A stretch of DNA of 25,226 nucleotides from JBBIIC01 sp037446725 (GTDB lineage Bacteria > Actinomycetota > Coriobacteriia > Anaerosomatales > SLCP01), in the NCBI GenBank assembly GCA_037446725.1, contig JBBIIC010000027.1, positions 1-25,226 of the forward strand. The letters run 5' to 3'. The notes beneath the pieces were generated by a model. It worked only from the letters and a program-made list of their open reading frames with translations. It made no database searches and was not told the DNA's origin. Position 1 is the stretch's first letter. Every line of letters starts with the position of its first letter. The position numbers were made by a program, and so were the translations under genes. Positions 1 to 7,001 of this stretch are shown one piece after another.

Positions 1-1
1 G

Positions 2-628
2 CTGAACGCATCACCGGGCGATCACAACGTGGTCCTGTTCTTCGAGATGTTCGAGTTCTCTGAGGAGACGGGGGGCGCCACCTCCGACGTCACGGGCCGG
101 ATCGGCAGCCGCGTCCAGATGCGGGTCACGGGAGACTACGTCGAGCGGCTCGCCGTGCAACCGTTCGTGGTCCCGCAGGTTCGCATCGGATCGGACGTGC
201 CGTACGAGCTGACGATCTCGAACACCGGCAACCTCGATCAACGACTTAGCGCGGCAGTCGTCCTGTTCGACCGCAATCGTGTCGAGATCGCACGCGACGA
301 GCCGATGCTCGCGACCATGGTCTTCGCGGACACCGACAAGAAGCTCGAGGGAGTCGTCTCCGGAGGTCGGCCGCTGCTCGGCAGGCACGTGATGCAGGCC
401 GAGGTGTACGTGGTGGACGAGGACGGGGAGATCATTCCTACGACGGATCCCGTCGTAGAGATGCGAGATGCGTGGCTGGTCCCCGTGTGGGCCGTTGTCG
501 CGGCACTCACGCTCTTCGCGTCGCTGATCGCATGGGTCTTGTGGTCATGGCGGACCAAGCGGAAGGGAACGGGCTCGCGCGGTGCCGGCCTGGCCGACGG
601 TCGAGCCGGTCCTCAGGGTGAGGGGTAG
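2..628 (+). CDS. DUF916-like (WxL-interacting type) membrane-anchored surface protein, 5' partial
   Basis: The reading frame is open from the first bases of the window, so this is the C-terminal part (about 208 residues) of a longer protein. The visible part has the block order typical of DUF916/COG1470-like surface proteins: a hydrophobic beta segment, an 'IGSRVQMRV' strand, then 'VPYELTISNTGN', which opens an Ig-like beta-sandwich. A single strong transmembrane helix near the end (starting around 'WLVPVWAVVAAL') is followed by a basic cytoplasmic tail rich in R, K and G. This fits an extracellular beta-rich protein anchored at its C-terminus. In Firmicutes such proteins work with WxL-domain proteins on peptidoglycan, and two WxL-like proteins lie immediately downstream on the opposite strand, which supports the assignment. 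The GTG at 29 could be mistaken for a start but has no ribosome binding site. Family assignment is by pattern only. Confidence 0.6.
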   Translation: MNASPGDHNVVLFFEMFEFSEETGGATSDVTGRIGSRVQMRVTGDYVERLAVQPFVVPQVRIGSDVPYELTISNTGNLDQRLSAAVVLFDRNRVEIARDEPMLATMVFADTDKKLEGVVSGGRPLLGRHVMQAEVYVVDEDGEIIPTTDPVVEMRDAWLVPVWAVVAALTLFASLIAWVLWSWRTKRKGTGSRGAGLADGRAGPQGEG

Positions 629-686
629 CCACTGGCCTCTCTCGCTCCGGCGTCGAACCCGGCGAACCGAACTCACGGCGAAAGGA

Positions 687-714
687 AAGACCCGGGGGGT
701 GACCCCCGGGTCTT
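687..714. terminator. Strong hairpin between convergent genes (bidirectional terminator)
   Basis: A perfect 12-bp inverted repeat closes on a GTGA loop (left arm 687-698, right arm 703-714, core GGGGG/CCCCC). It lies between the stop of the DUF916-like gene at 628 and the stop of the convergent surface-protein gene at 736. Pyrimidine-rich sequence follows on both strands (TCTGTC on plus, TTCCTTTC on minus), but neither side has a classic long U tract. Confidence 0.7.
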
Positions 715-735
715 CTGTCGGGCTTTCGACTCGGG

Positions 736-1194
736 CTACTTCTGAAGGACCGTGTACGCGACGGTGGCGCTGTAGTCGCCGGGGTCGGTCGTATACGGCG
801 TGTTGAGCGTGTAGGTGTCGCTGTAGGCGTTGGTGCCCTTGCTCTGGTCGACCTGGTCGGCGAGAGAGGTGCTCAGGCCCATCAGCGCGTCGTCGCCCGT
901 GACGACCTTGGTCAGATCGTAGGTCTTGTTGGAGCTCACCTGGACGCCCACGACCTCGGTGGCGCCGCTCATCGGATCCACGTCTCCGAACGCGACGGTC
1001 TGCCCGGCGTCGGGAGTGGTGATGGTCAGCGTGATCTTGGGGTTCACTCTGGCGCTCACGGTGACGTTGCCGCTGGCGGTGCTGTTGGGATTGCCGGCAC
1101 CGGGATAGGTCACGGTGTCCGCCGTCGCGACAACGGCCATGCTCGCCAGCATGGCTACCGCCACGATGGCTACAACGACTGTCCTCAGGTTCAT
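736..1194 (-). CDS. Small secreted WxL-like surface protein
   Basis: A 152-residue secreted protein of unknown precise role. The ATG at 1194 is chosen because AAGGAG sits 8-10 bases upstream and because it gives a clean signal peptide: basic start, hydrophobic core, cleavage near 'VVATA|DT'. The mature part is a beta-rich domain with 'ITLTITTPDAGQTVAFGDV' and the C-terminal strand 'YSATVAYTVLQK'. About 105 residues at the C-terminus are clearly homologous to the protein encoded at 1440-2231. The pattern resembles WxL domains, which end in a similar 'ATLTWTL' strand, but no Trp-x-Leu motif is present, so WxL-like is a hypothesis. It probably sits on the cell surface and may partner the DUF916-like protein encoded convergently. 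A bidirectional hairpin follows the stop codon. Confidence 0.65.
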   Translation of the reverse strand: MNLRTVVVAIVAVAMLASMAVVATADTVTYPGAGNPNSTASGNVTVSARVNPKITLTITTPDAGQTVAFGDVDPMSGATEVVGVQVSSNKTYDLTKVVTGDDALMGLSTSLADQVDQSKGTNAYSDTYTLNTPYTTDPGDYSATVAYTVLQK

Positions 1195-1439
1195 GGCTCT
1201 TCTCCTTCTGCTGTCTCGTCTGCGCGACGGCTTGCTCGCATGCCGCATGCTCGCGACTGCCGGCGCTCAATAGGGTAATCGGGGTGTGTGACGGGGGACA
1301 CAACCTGCAGATGACGAGAGGCATTATGGGTCGGCGAACGGGAATCACTATGGGATTGAGTCCGAATAGCGGCGACAAACGGCAACCCAGGGCGATGAAC
1401 GGTCGTTCTCCGCGGCTCCGGGACAGCGGGCGCGTGCGG

Positions 1440-2231
1440 CTACTGCTGCACCACCGTGTACCCCACCGTGGCGGACAACTCCACCTCAGGCTTGGTCGTC
1501 CACGGCGGAGTGACGGTGAACGTCTCGGTGAACGAACCGGGTCCCGCCGGCTGTGTGCCGCCGGGGAGGCCCCGCACGGTCAGACCCATAGATTCGGCGT
1601 CGCCGCCGATCGTTCGGCTGATCAGATACGGATCCGACGAGTCGACGGCGATGAGTACCTGCTGCGGGGGAGAGGTGACGCCCGCTTCGACATCGCCGAA
1701 CAGGACACTCTGACCTGCGTGGGGTGTCGTGATCGTAAGCGAGACGTAGGCCTCAGGCCGGATCGTATAGGTGCCGACGGCGAGGATGGCCACCTGTTGC
1801 TGACCGCCACCCGGGTTCGTCGTCACAAATAGCGCGGTATGCCCGGCGTAGGTACCGGCGGCGCCATTGACGACTCCCGAGATCACGATGGAGAAGGCGC
1901 CCGTCCCCTGGCGGATCCGCGGACTGAACGTCACGGTGAGCGTGGTTCCCGAGTACGAGACGCTGCCGGGATGGGAAGTGAGCGTGGCCCCGGACAGGTC
2001 GGTGCCGCTCGGGAAGGTGTAGATGAACTGCCGAAGCTGCCGGTTCGTGCCGGCGGTCGAGTACGTGGCGAACTCGTAGACGCTGCTGGCGCCGGTCACG
2101 GTGTTCGAGAGGGTCGTCGTCGCGCCCGGGGGATCGAGGACGTACGTGGCACGAGCCGATCCAGCCATGGTCATCACGACCAGAGCGGCAAGCAGGACCC
2201 TTACCGGGACTTTGCGGTTCTTGAGTGTCAT
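1440..2231 (-). CDS. Secreted two-domain WxL-like surface protein
   Basis: A 263-residue secreted protein. The ATG at 2231 gives a good signal peptide (MTLKNRKVPVRVLLAAL..., cleavage near 'GSARA|TY'). An in-frame GTG at 2261 adds ten residues but has no ribosome binding site, and the site for 2231 is also weak. After the signal peptide, residues of roughly 30-150 form a beta-rich N-terminal domain, and residues of roughly 155-263 match the C-terminal domain of the 736-1194 protein ('VSLTITTPHAGQSVLFGDV', end 'SATVGYTVVQQ'). The two genes look like paralogues, one carrying an extra N-terminal module. No sortase motif or membrane anchor is visible, so attachment would be non-covalent, as proposed for WxL proteins. 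The family assignment is tentative. Confidence 0.6.
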   Translation of the reverse strand: MTLKNRKVPVRVLLAALVVMTMAGSARATYVLDPPGATTTLSNTVTGASSVYEFATYSTAGTNRQLRQFIYTFPSGTDLSGATLTSHPGSVSYSGTTLTVTFSPRIRQGTGAFSIVISGVVNGAAGTYAGHTALFVTTNPGGGQQQVAILAVGTYTIRPEAYVSLTITTPHAGQSVLFGDVEAGVTSPPQQVLIAVDSSDPYLISRTIGGDAESMGLTVRGLPGGTQPAGPGSFTETFTVTPPWTTKPEVELSATVGYTVVQQ

Positions 2232-2313
2232 GGGTCCGCTGGCGCCTCGTGCTCTCGTCACGGCCGACCGATCCGCGCATCCACCGGCAGGATCATCGTG
2301 GTCACCGGCGAGG

Positions 2314-3681
2314 CTAGTTCCGGAGACTGCCGAGCGGGGCCGGGAACCTGCCGCCGCGCCGGATGAGCTTGGTGCCCGCCCATCCGTTCACCGACATCAC
2401 GGGCGCCGCGCCGAACAGACCGCCGTACTCGACCGTATCCCCTACGCTCTTGCCGGCAGCGGGTATGAGGCGCGTGGCGGTCGTCTTGTTGTTGATGACA
2501 CCGATAGCGCATGCGTCCGCGATCACCGCGGCCAGGGTCTCGACCGGGGTGTCGCCCGGGATCACGATCATGTCCAGGCCGACCGAGCACACGCTCGTCA
2601 TCGCCTCGAGCTTCTCGAGCGTGAGCGCGCCGTCGACGACCGCGCGCACCATGCCGGTGTCTTCGGAGACGGGGATGAACGCGCCGGACAGCCCGCCGAT
2701 GCTCGAGGTCCCCATCGCTCCGCCCTTCTTGACGGCGTCGTTGAGCAACGCGAGCGCGGTGGTCGTCCCCGGTCCCCCGCAGCGCTCGACCCCTATGGCC
2801 TCGATAATCGCCGCGACACTGTCGCCCTCGGCGGGCGTGGGGGCGAGCGAAAGGTCGACGATGCCCATCTCGACGCCGAGGCGGCGGGCCGCCTCGCGCG
2901 CGATGAGCTCGCCCGCGCGGGTGATCTTGAACGCCGTGGTCTTGATGGCCTCGGCCACCGCGGTGAGGTCGGCGTCGTCCGGGAGTGTCGATACCACGGC
3001 GCGCACCACGCCCGGACCCGAGATGCCGACGTTGACGACCGCGTCGGGCTCGCCCGCCCCGTGCATCGCCCCGGCCATGAACGGGTTGTCCTCGACCATG
3101 TTGCTGAACACGACGAGCTTCCCGCAGCCGAACGAGTCCCGTGCGGCTGTGAGTACGGCCGTCTCCCTGATGACCTCAGCCATGCGCAGCACCGCGTCCA
3201 TGTTGATGCCGGCGCGTGTTGAGGCAACGCTGACCGAGGCGCAGACGCGCTCGGTGGCTGAGAGCGCGTGCGGGATGGAGTCGATCAGCCGCGCGTCGCC
3301 GTCGCCGGTACCCTTGTGGACAAGGGCGGAAAACCCGCCGACGAAGTCGACGCCTACCTCGTGGGCGGCGCGGTCGAGGGCCTCGGCGAGCGGCGTCACG
3401 TCTATCGCCCGGCACGCGGACGCGAGGTGCGCCATCGGAGTGACGGCGATGCGCTTGTTGACGATCGGGATGCCGTATTCGCGACTGATGGAGTCACAGA
3501 CCGGCACGAGCCGGCCTGCGCGGTCGACCACGGCCTCGTAGACCTTCGCCGCCATGGCGTCGAGGTCCTCGCCGGCGCAGTGCTCAAGCGACAGGCCGAG
3601 GGTGACGGTCCGGATGTCGAGGTTCTGCTGCGTGACCATCAGCAGCGTCTCGACGATCTCCTCCGGCGAGATGTTCAGCAT
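2314..3681 (-). CDS. PFL family protein (DUF711 / UPF0210)
   Basis: A 455-residue cytoplasmic protein that matches the DUF711 (UPF0210) family over its full length. The family has a fold distantly related to pyruvate formate-lyase, and its biochemical function is not established. Recognisable segments include the N-terminal 'EIVETLLMVTQQNLDIRTVTLG', 'GIPIVNKRIAVTP', and the glycine-rich C-terminal half ('GGLSGAFIPVSEDTGM', 'TATRLIPAAGKSVGD'). The start ATG has GGGAG upstream. It lies 41 bases downstream of an ACT-domain gene on the same strand, a pairing conserved in many Firmicutes, so the two are probably one operon and act together. A link to amino-acid sensing is suggested only by the ACT partner. 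Confidence 0.9.
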   Translation of the reverse strand: MLNISPEEIVETLLMVTQQNLDIRTVTLGLSLEHCAGEDLDAMAAKVYEAVVDRAGRLVPVCDSISREYGIPIVNKRIAVTPMAHLASACRAIDVTPLAEALDRAAHEVGVDFVGGFSALVHKGTGDGDARLIDSIPHALSATERVCASVSVASTRAGINMDAVLRMAEVIRETAVLTAARDSFGCGKLVVFSNMVEDNPFMAGAMHGAGEPDAVVNVGISGPGVVRAVVSTLPDDADLTAVAEAIKTTAFKITRAGELIAREAARRLGVEMGIVDLSLAPTPAEGDSVAAIIEAIGVERCGGPGTTTALALLNDAVKKGGAMGTSSIGGLSGAFIPVSEDTGMVRAVVDGALTLEKLEAMTSVCSVGLDMIVIPGDTPVETLAAVIADACAIGVINNKTTATRLIPAAGKSVGDTVEYGGLFGAAPVMSVNGWAGTKLIRRGGRFPAPLGSLRN

Positions 3682-3722
3682 GGGGTCGCTCCCGGTACGG
3701 CGGCGCAGGGCGCCCGCGGTCG

Positions 3723-3998
3723 TCAGATGCGGTGCATGAAGCGGAAGACGTCCTCGCGCTGCAAGGTGACCTGCACGCCGATCTCCTCGCCGGCCGCCGT
3801 CAGGCGCGTTTGCAGCTCGTCGAAGGGCGTGCTGTCCTCGTTGACGGTGACGAGCATCGTCATCGAGAACATGCCGCCGATGATCGTCTGGCGGATGTCC
3901 TCTATGTTGGCGCCAGCGTCGGCCAGCACGCGCGAGATGGTGGCGACCAGGCCGATGCGGTCTTCGCCGAGCACGGACAGAATCGCGGGGGTCTGCAT
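3723..3998 (-). CDS. ACT domain-containing protein (UPF0237)
   Basis: A 91-residue protein consisting of a single ACT domain: 'AILSVLGEDRIGLVATISRVLADAGANIEDIRQ' at residues 4-36, then 'GGMFSMTMLVTV' and a C-terminal helix. This is the usual length of the UPF0237 family, related to GcvR-like ACT proteins. ACT domains commonly bind amino acids and regulate a partner. The ATG at 3998 is preceded by AAGGGAG at proper spacing; the longer open frame upstream overlaps the divergent DUF951 gene and is not real. It is the first gene of a two-gene unit with the PFL/DUF711 gene. Confidence 0.88.
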   Translation of the reverse strand: MQTPAILSVLGEDRIGLVATISRVLADAGANIEDIRQTIIGGMFSMTMLVTVNEDSTPFDELQTRLTAAGEEIGVQVTLQREDVFRFMHRI

Positions 3999-4010
3999 GG
4001 GGCCGCTCCC

Positions 4011-4039
4011 TTCGGCGTGCGTGCGTGTGCGGTTATACT
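4011..4039 (+). promoter_or_regulatory. Putative sigma-A type promoter for the DUF951 gene
   Basis: A TATACT -10 box lies at 4034-4039, 17 bases downstream of TTCGGC at 4011-4016, in the 102-base gap between the divergent ACT-domain and DUF951 genes. The -10 is good and the -35 weak. The minus strand of the same patch (GTATAT, TATAAC) could serve the ACT/PFL operon. Confidence 0.45.
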
Positions 4040-4100
4040 CGCATATACCGCGCCCGGCTGTCTTCGCGCCGGCAGGCGCCGAGACGTCCGAGGAGGAAGC

Positions 4101-4328
4101 ATGGCCGTGCCGATCACCCCGGTCGCCCTCGGGGACGTGGTGCGCCTCAAGAAGCCCCACCCGTGTGGCACGAACGAGTGGCTCGTCACTAGGGTCGGCA
4201 TGGACATCGACCTTGCGTGCGGTGGTTGCGGGCGCAAGGTCCGGCTCGTGCGCTACGAGTTCGACCGCAGGTTCCGGGGGTTCGTGCGTCGGGCGCACGA
4301 GGAGGGTCCCGACGCGGGAGCGCAGTAG
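4101..4328 (+). CDS. DUF951 domain-containing protein
   Basis: A 75-residue cytoplasmic protein matching the small DUF951 family. The conserved core is 'LKKPHPCGTNEWLVTRVGMDIDLACGGCGRKVRLVR' split into its two parts: an N-terminal strand with HPCG at about 20-23, then a C-x-x-C pair at about 39-42 followed by a basic stretch. The cysteines may bind a metal, and the basic strands suggest nucleic-acid contact, but function is unknown. An AGGAGGAA site at 4091-4098 sits two bases before the ATG. The gene is monocistronic: divergent from the ACT/PFL pair and convergent with the LytM-like gene. Confidence 0.88.
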   Translation: MAVPITPVALGDVVRLKKPHPCGTNEWLVTRVGMDIDLACGGCGRKVRLVRYEFDRRFRGFVRRAHEEGPDAGAQ

Positions 4329-4336
4329 GCGCGGGT

Positions 4337-4357
4337 CGCACCGGCCGTCCGGTCGTG
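4337..4357. terminator. Hairpin between convergent DUF951 and LytM-like genes
   Basis: An imperfect inverted repeat (ACCGG 4340-4344, loop CCGT, CCGGT 4349-4353, extended by three pairs across a one-base bulge) lies in the 31-base gap between the two convergent stop codons. No T tract follows, so this is a weak terminator call. Confidence 0.35.
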
Positions 4358-4359
4358 CG

Positions 4360-5322
4360 TCAGGACTCCTCGGCGGGCTCGGTCGCACCGGGCTTCTCGA
4401 CGCGGTTGAGCTGCATGTGGACGTGGTCGCCGGGGTCGGGCGTGTAATCCGCAAGCTGGTGGTTCACGCGGTCGGAGAGCAGCCGCACCGACGCGAGCCG
4501 CGTGATGCCGCCCACGACGAGGTCGCCCGCCTTCACCGTTGGATCGGTCACGTGGATGATGACGAGATCGATCTCGGGCCAGCCTGTCGGCTGGATGTGG
4601 ATCTCCAGATCCTCGTGCGCCCCGTAGAGCTGGTAGGGCTTCACCTCGATGACGGTCCCGCTCACCGGCGCGATGACCGGCGCGCCCGGCAGGGCGCCGA
4701 TGTCTGCGGCGGTATTCGGCGGGCCGCTGCGGCTGGCACGCCACATCCGGATCACCTGGCCGCCAAGCACGCGCGGCTCGTCGGCATCCGGATCGGGCTC
4801 GGCGGGCGTGCGCCCGGTGCCTCGCTTGTGGTCGACGAGCGCGGGGTCGGCATCGGGAAGCAGCGACTCCATCTGCAGCGCTTTGATGCCCGATGCCTGG
4901 TGGAACGCGACCTCGGTGAGGTCTTGCTCGAGGATGGGTAGGTGCAGCTGCAGGCTGCGGTACGTTGCGAACAGCGGGGTCGCCGGACCTTCGGGCTCGG
5001 CAGTGGCCACGTTCGCATTCAGCACCGAGGGGTTGGTGGTCGGCGTCAGGGAGTCGCCGAGCGCCTCGATGCCACCGGGCGAGACCGCACGCCAGCCCGC
5101 CACGAGGACGACGAGAGCGAGCACTCCGACGAGCAGGGCGCGCCGCTGCCGGCGCGCGCGGGCGCGCGCGACACGCTGACGCTCGCGGCGCGAGGCGCAG
5201 GCGGCCGCGCGCGTCTCGGGGTAGTCCGACGCTTCGAGATAGCGGCTGAGGTCTCGGGATGTCTGCCGTTCGCCTTCCTCGCTGGGACACGCGCAGTCGC
5301 GCGGAGCGGCAGGCTGCGTCAC
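4360..5322 (-). CDS. Membrane-anchored LytM/M23-like protein, degenerate metallopeptidase fold
   Basis: A 320-residue protein with a basic cytoplasmic N-terminal region (about 60 residues, R-rich), one transmembrane helix at about 62-78 ('LLVGVLALVVLVAGW') and an extracellular C-terminal region. Residues of roughly 215-310 resemble the LytM/M23 beta fold: 'GAPVIAPVSGTVIEV', 'IIHVTDPTVKAGD' in the place of the usual YxHL segment, and 'GDHVHMQL' in the place of the GxHLHFEV motif. The upstream H-x3-D zinc-ligand motif of active M23 enzymes is not visible, so the protein may be catalytically inactive and serve as a binding or regulatory factor. The GTG start overlaps the stop of the upstream CapA-like gene (GTGA), indicating translational coupling and a joint envelope role. 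Confidence 0.6.
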   Translation of the reverse strand: MTQPAAPRDCACPSEEGERQTSRDLSRYLEASDYPETRAAACASRRERQRVARARARRQRRALLVGVLALVVLVAGWRAVSPGGIEALGDSLTPTTNPSVLNANVATAEPEGPATPLFATYRSLQLHLPILEQDLTEVAFHQASGIKALQMESLLPDADPALVDHKRGTGRTPAEPDPDADEPRVLGGQVIRMWRASRSGPPNTAADIGALPGAPVIAPVSGTVIEVKPYQLYGAHEDLEIHIQPTGWPEIDLVIIHVTDPTVKAGDLVVGGITRLASVRLLSDRVNHQLADYTPDPGDHVHMQLNRVEKPGATEPAEES

Positions 5323-6542
5323 GGGAGCACCCGGGCGATGTCGCCCTCGATCACGACCGAGGTCCCGTGCGGTCCAGAGATGCGCTTGAGACGCTCGAGG
5401 ATGTCGGTGGCTTCGGTGCCGTTCACGACCTTCGGCTGGCCGATGCTGTAGAGATAGACCGGCACCGCACGCACGTTCTCCACACCGTGCGGCCCGAGCT
5501 CGGCCTCGAGGATGAACGCCTCGCCGGTCTTGCGCGAGTAGTGGTCGAAGACGAAGTCACCGAGCGAGTAGGCGATGAGCCCGCCGTTGTAGAACTCGAT
5601 GCCCTGAATCACGTGCGGATGATGGGAGAGCACCATGTCGGCGCCGGCGTCGACGGCGGCTCTGCCGTCGCGGACCTGGTCGCCGTTGGCGTCGTCGACG
5701 TACTCCACCCCCCAGTGGAACGACACGATGACGTAGTCGTGCTCGGCCTTGGCGGCGCGGATCGCTTCGGTCACTGCCGCCATGTCGGTGCGGCCCGGCG
5801 CGAGCCCGGCCTTCGAGTCGGTGGCGATGAAGCCCGCGGGCAGGATGTGGCTGAACGAAAGGAACGCGACGGTGGTCTCACCGTACGTCGCGACGGCGGG
5901 CTTCCAGGCGGCGGCGCGGTCGGCGCCCGCGCCCGCGTATCCGATGCCGGCATCGTCCAGGGCGGCGACCGTGTCCATCAGCGCCTCGGCCCCGTAGTCG
6001 AGGACGTGGTTGTTCGCGAGCGCGAGGAACGTGAAGCCGCTCGCCGAAAGGCCCTCGATGCCTCGCGGATCGCCGCGGAAGTGCACGTCCTTGTCCGGCC
6101 ACGGGGAGCCGCCGGCAGACAGCGGGCTCTCCAGGTTGCCGACGGCCACGTCGGCCGCTGCGAGCCGGTCGGCGACATACTTGAGGGGCGCGAGCCCGCC
6201 CTCGCGCCCGATGAGCTCCTTGACCCGGCGGTCGAAGTGCATGTCGCCGACGGCTGCGACGGTGAGCGTCGCCGGGAGACTCGGAGGCGGCGGCTCGGCT
6301 GGCGCAGCTGCATGCACGGGGGACGGCGTGGTCTCGCCGGAGGCGACAGGGGCGTCCGGTACGTCCTCATCGGCGCCGGAGCGCAGCGCGTCGCATGCGA
6401 CCAGGAAGCCCGTCACGGTGAGCGCGGCGAGCACGAACACCGCCACGGTCCCGGTGAGCAGCCGCCCGTTACGGCGGCGGCGTCGGGCGCGGGCGGCTGA
6501 GCGGGGAGTTTGGAGGACAGGCGAAGGGGTTCTCTGTGTCAT
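5319..6542 (-). CDS. CapA family protein (poly-gamma-glutamate synthesis PgsA/CapA-like)
   Basis: A 407-residue membrane-anchored protein with a CapA-type metallophosphatase-like fold on the outside. A basic N-terminus is followed by one transmembrane helix at about 30-50 and a Pro/Ala-rich linker. The CapA domain shows metal-site motifs in order: 'VAAVGDMHFDRR', 'AVGNLESPLS', 'LANNHVLDYG', 'IVSFHWGVEY', 'LSHHPHVIQG' and 'YSLGDFVFD'. Many family members act in capsule or cell-wall polymer handling. No capB/capC-like ligase genes lie nearby, so a poly-glutamate role is not supported here. The ATG at 6542 is chosen over upstream in-frame starts because a TATACT box lies 37 bases upstream. The Shine-Dalgarno sequence is poor, consistent with a short leader. 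Confidence 0.82.
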   Translation of the reverse strand: MTQRTPSPVLQTPRSAARARRRRRNGRLLTGTVAVFVLAALTVTGFLVACDALRSGADEDVPDAPVASGETTPSPVHAAAPAEPPPPSLPATLTVAAVGDMHFDRRVKELIGREGGLAPLKYVADRLAAADVAVGNLESPLSAGGSPWPDKDVHFRGDPRGIEGLSASGFTFLALANNHVLDYGAEALMDTVAALDDAGIGYAGAGADRAAAWKPAVATYGETTVAFLSFSHILPAGFIATDSKAGLAPGRTDMAAVTEAIRAAKAEHDYVIVSFHWGVEYVDDANGDQVRDGRAAVDAGADMVLSHHPHVIQGIEFYNGGLIAYSLGDFVFDHYSRKTGEAFILEAELGPHGVENVRAVPVYLYSIGQPKVVNGTEATDILERLKRISGPHGTSVVIEGDIARVLP

Positions 6543-6578
6543 GGCGAAGTTTGACACCACGGCAGCGATTCGCCGGTC

Positions 6579-6584
6579 AGTATA
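6579..6584 (-). promoter_or_regulatory. -10 box of the capA-like operon
   Basis: TATACT on the minus strand, 37 bases upstream of the ATG at 6542. At 17-base spacing the -35 position reads GCCTGA, a poor match. The box helps fix the start codon of the CapA-like gene. Confidence 0.45.
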
Positions 6585-6642
6585 GCACGCGGGTACGGCA
6601 ATCAGGCCCGATGCACCGTGCCCGTACACACGGGCGTGGTGC

Positions 6643-6648
6643 TACAAT
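6643..6648 (+). promoter_or_regulatory. -10 box of the ATPase operon
   Basis: TACAAT at 6643-6648, about 40 bases upstream of the first ATPase gene. No clear -35 element is seen 16-18 bases further up. Together with the minus-strand TATACT box it defines a compact divergent promoter region between the envelope pair and the ATPase operon. Confidence 0.4.
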
Positions 6649-6688
6649 CGCCATCATCCGTTGACGGGTCGAGGGGACCACGGGTCGC

Positions 6689-6994
6689 ATGGAGAAACTC
6701 GAAGAGATCCTGCACGCAGAGGAGCGTGCGCGCCACGTCGTGGCGGAGGCGAGAGTCCGTGCGCGCGAGATGCGGATCGAGTCCGCGTCCGAGGCCGACC
6801 TCATCATGACGGTCGCGGGGCGCGAGGCCGCCGAGGAGGCCGCAACCGAGGCCGCCGCGATCATGAGGGAGGCCGATTCGGAGGCCGCGCGTATCGCCGC
6901 GGACTCCGAGACGGAGCTGGCCGAGTTCCTGCGCAACGCGGAAGCGCGCATCCCCCGAGCGGTGCAGGCGGCCCTCGACGAACTGGGCGGGTGA
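6689..6994 (+). CDS. ntpF: V-type ATPase peripheral-stalk subunit (H / G-type; NtpF position)
   Basis: A 101-residue coiled-coil protein: almost the whole length is charged heptad helix rich in E, A and R ('EEILHAEERARHVVAEARVRAREMRIESASEAD'), with no membrane segment. Its size and first position in the operon match the peripheral-stalk G-type subunit (AhaH in archaea, NtpF in Enterococcus), which pairs with subunit E to hold A3B3 against the membrane stator. GAGGGG lies 12 bases upstream of the ATG, a longer than usual spacing. Identity rests mainly on position and coiled-coil character, because sequence conservation in this family is low. Confidence 0.8.
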   Translation: MEKLEEILHAEERARHVVAEARVRAREMRIESASEADLIMTVAGREAAEEAATEAAAIMREADSEAARIAADSETELAEFLRNAEARIPRAVQAALDELGG

Positions 6995-7001
6995 GTCCCT
7001 G

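Noticed and set aside
1195..1439. The 245-base gap between the two surface-protein genes as a possible riboswitch
   Set aside because: Apart from the ribosome binding site and a few short inverted repeats I could not match any known riboswitch core; no clear promoter could be assigned either.
2101..3222. A 373-codon plus-strand open frame over the PFL gene
   Set aside because: Antisense to the well-conserved DUF711 gene and compositionally a shadow.
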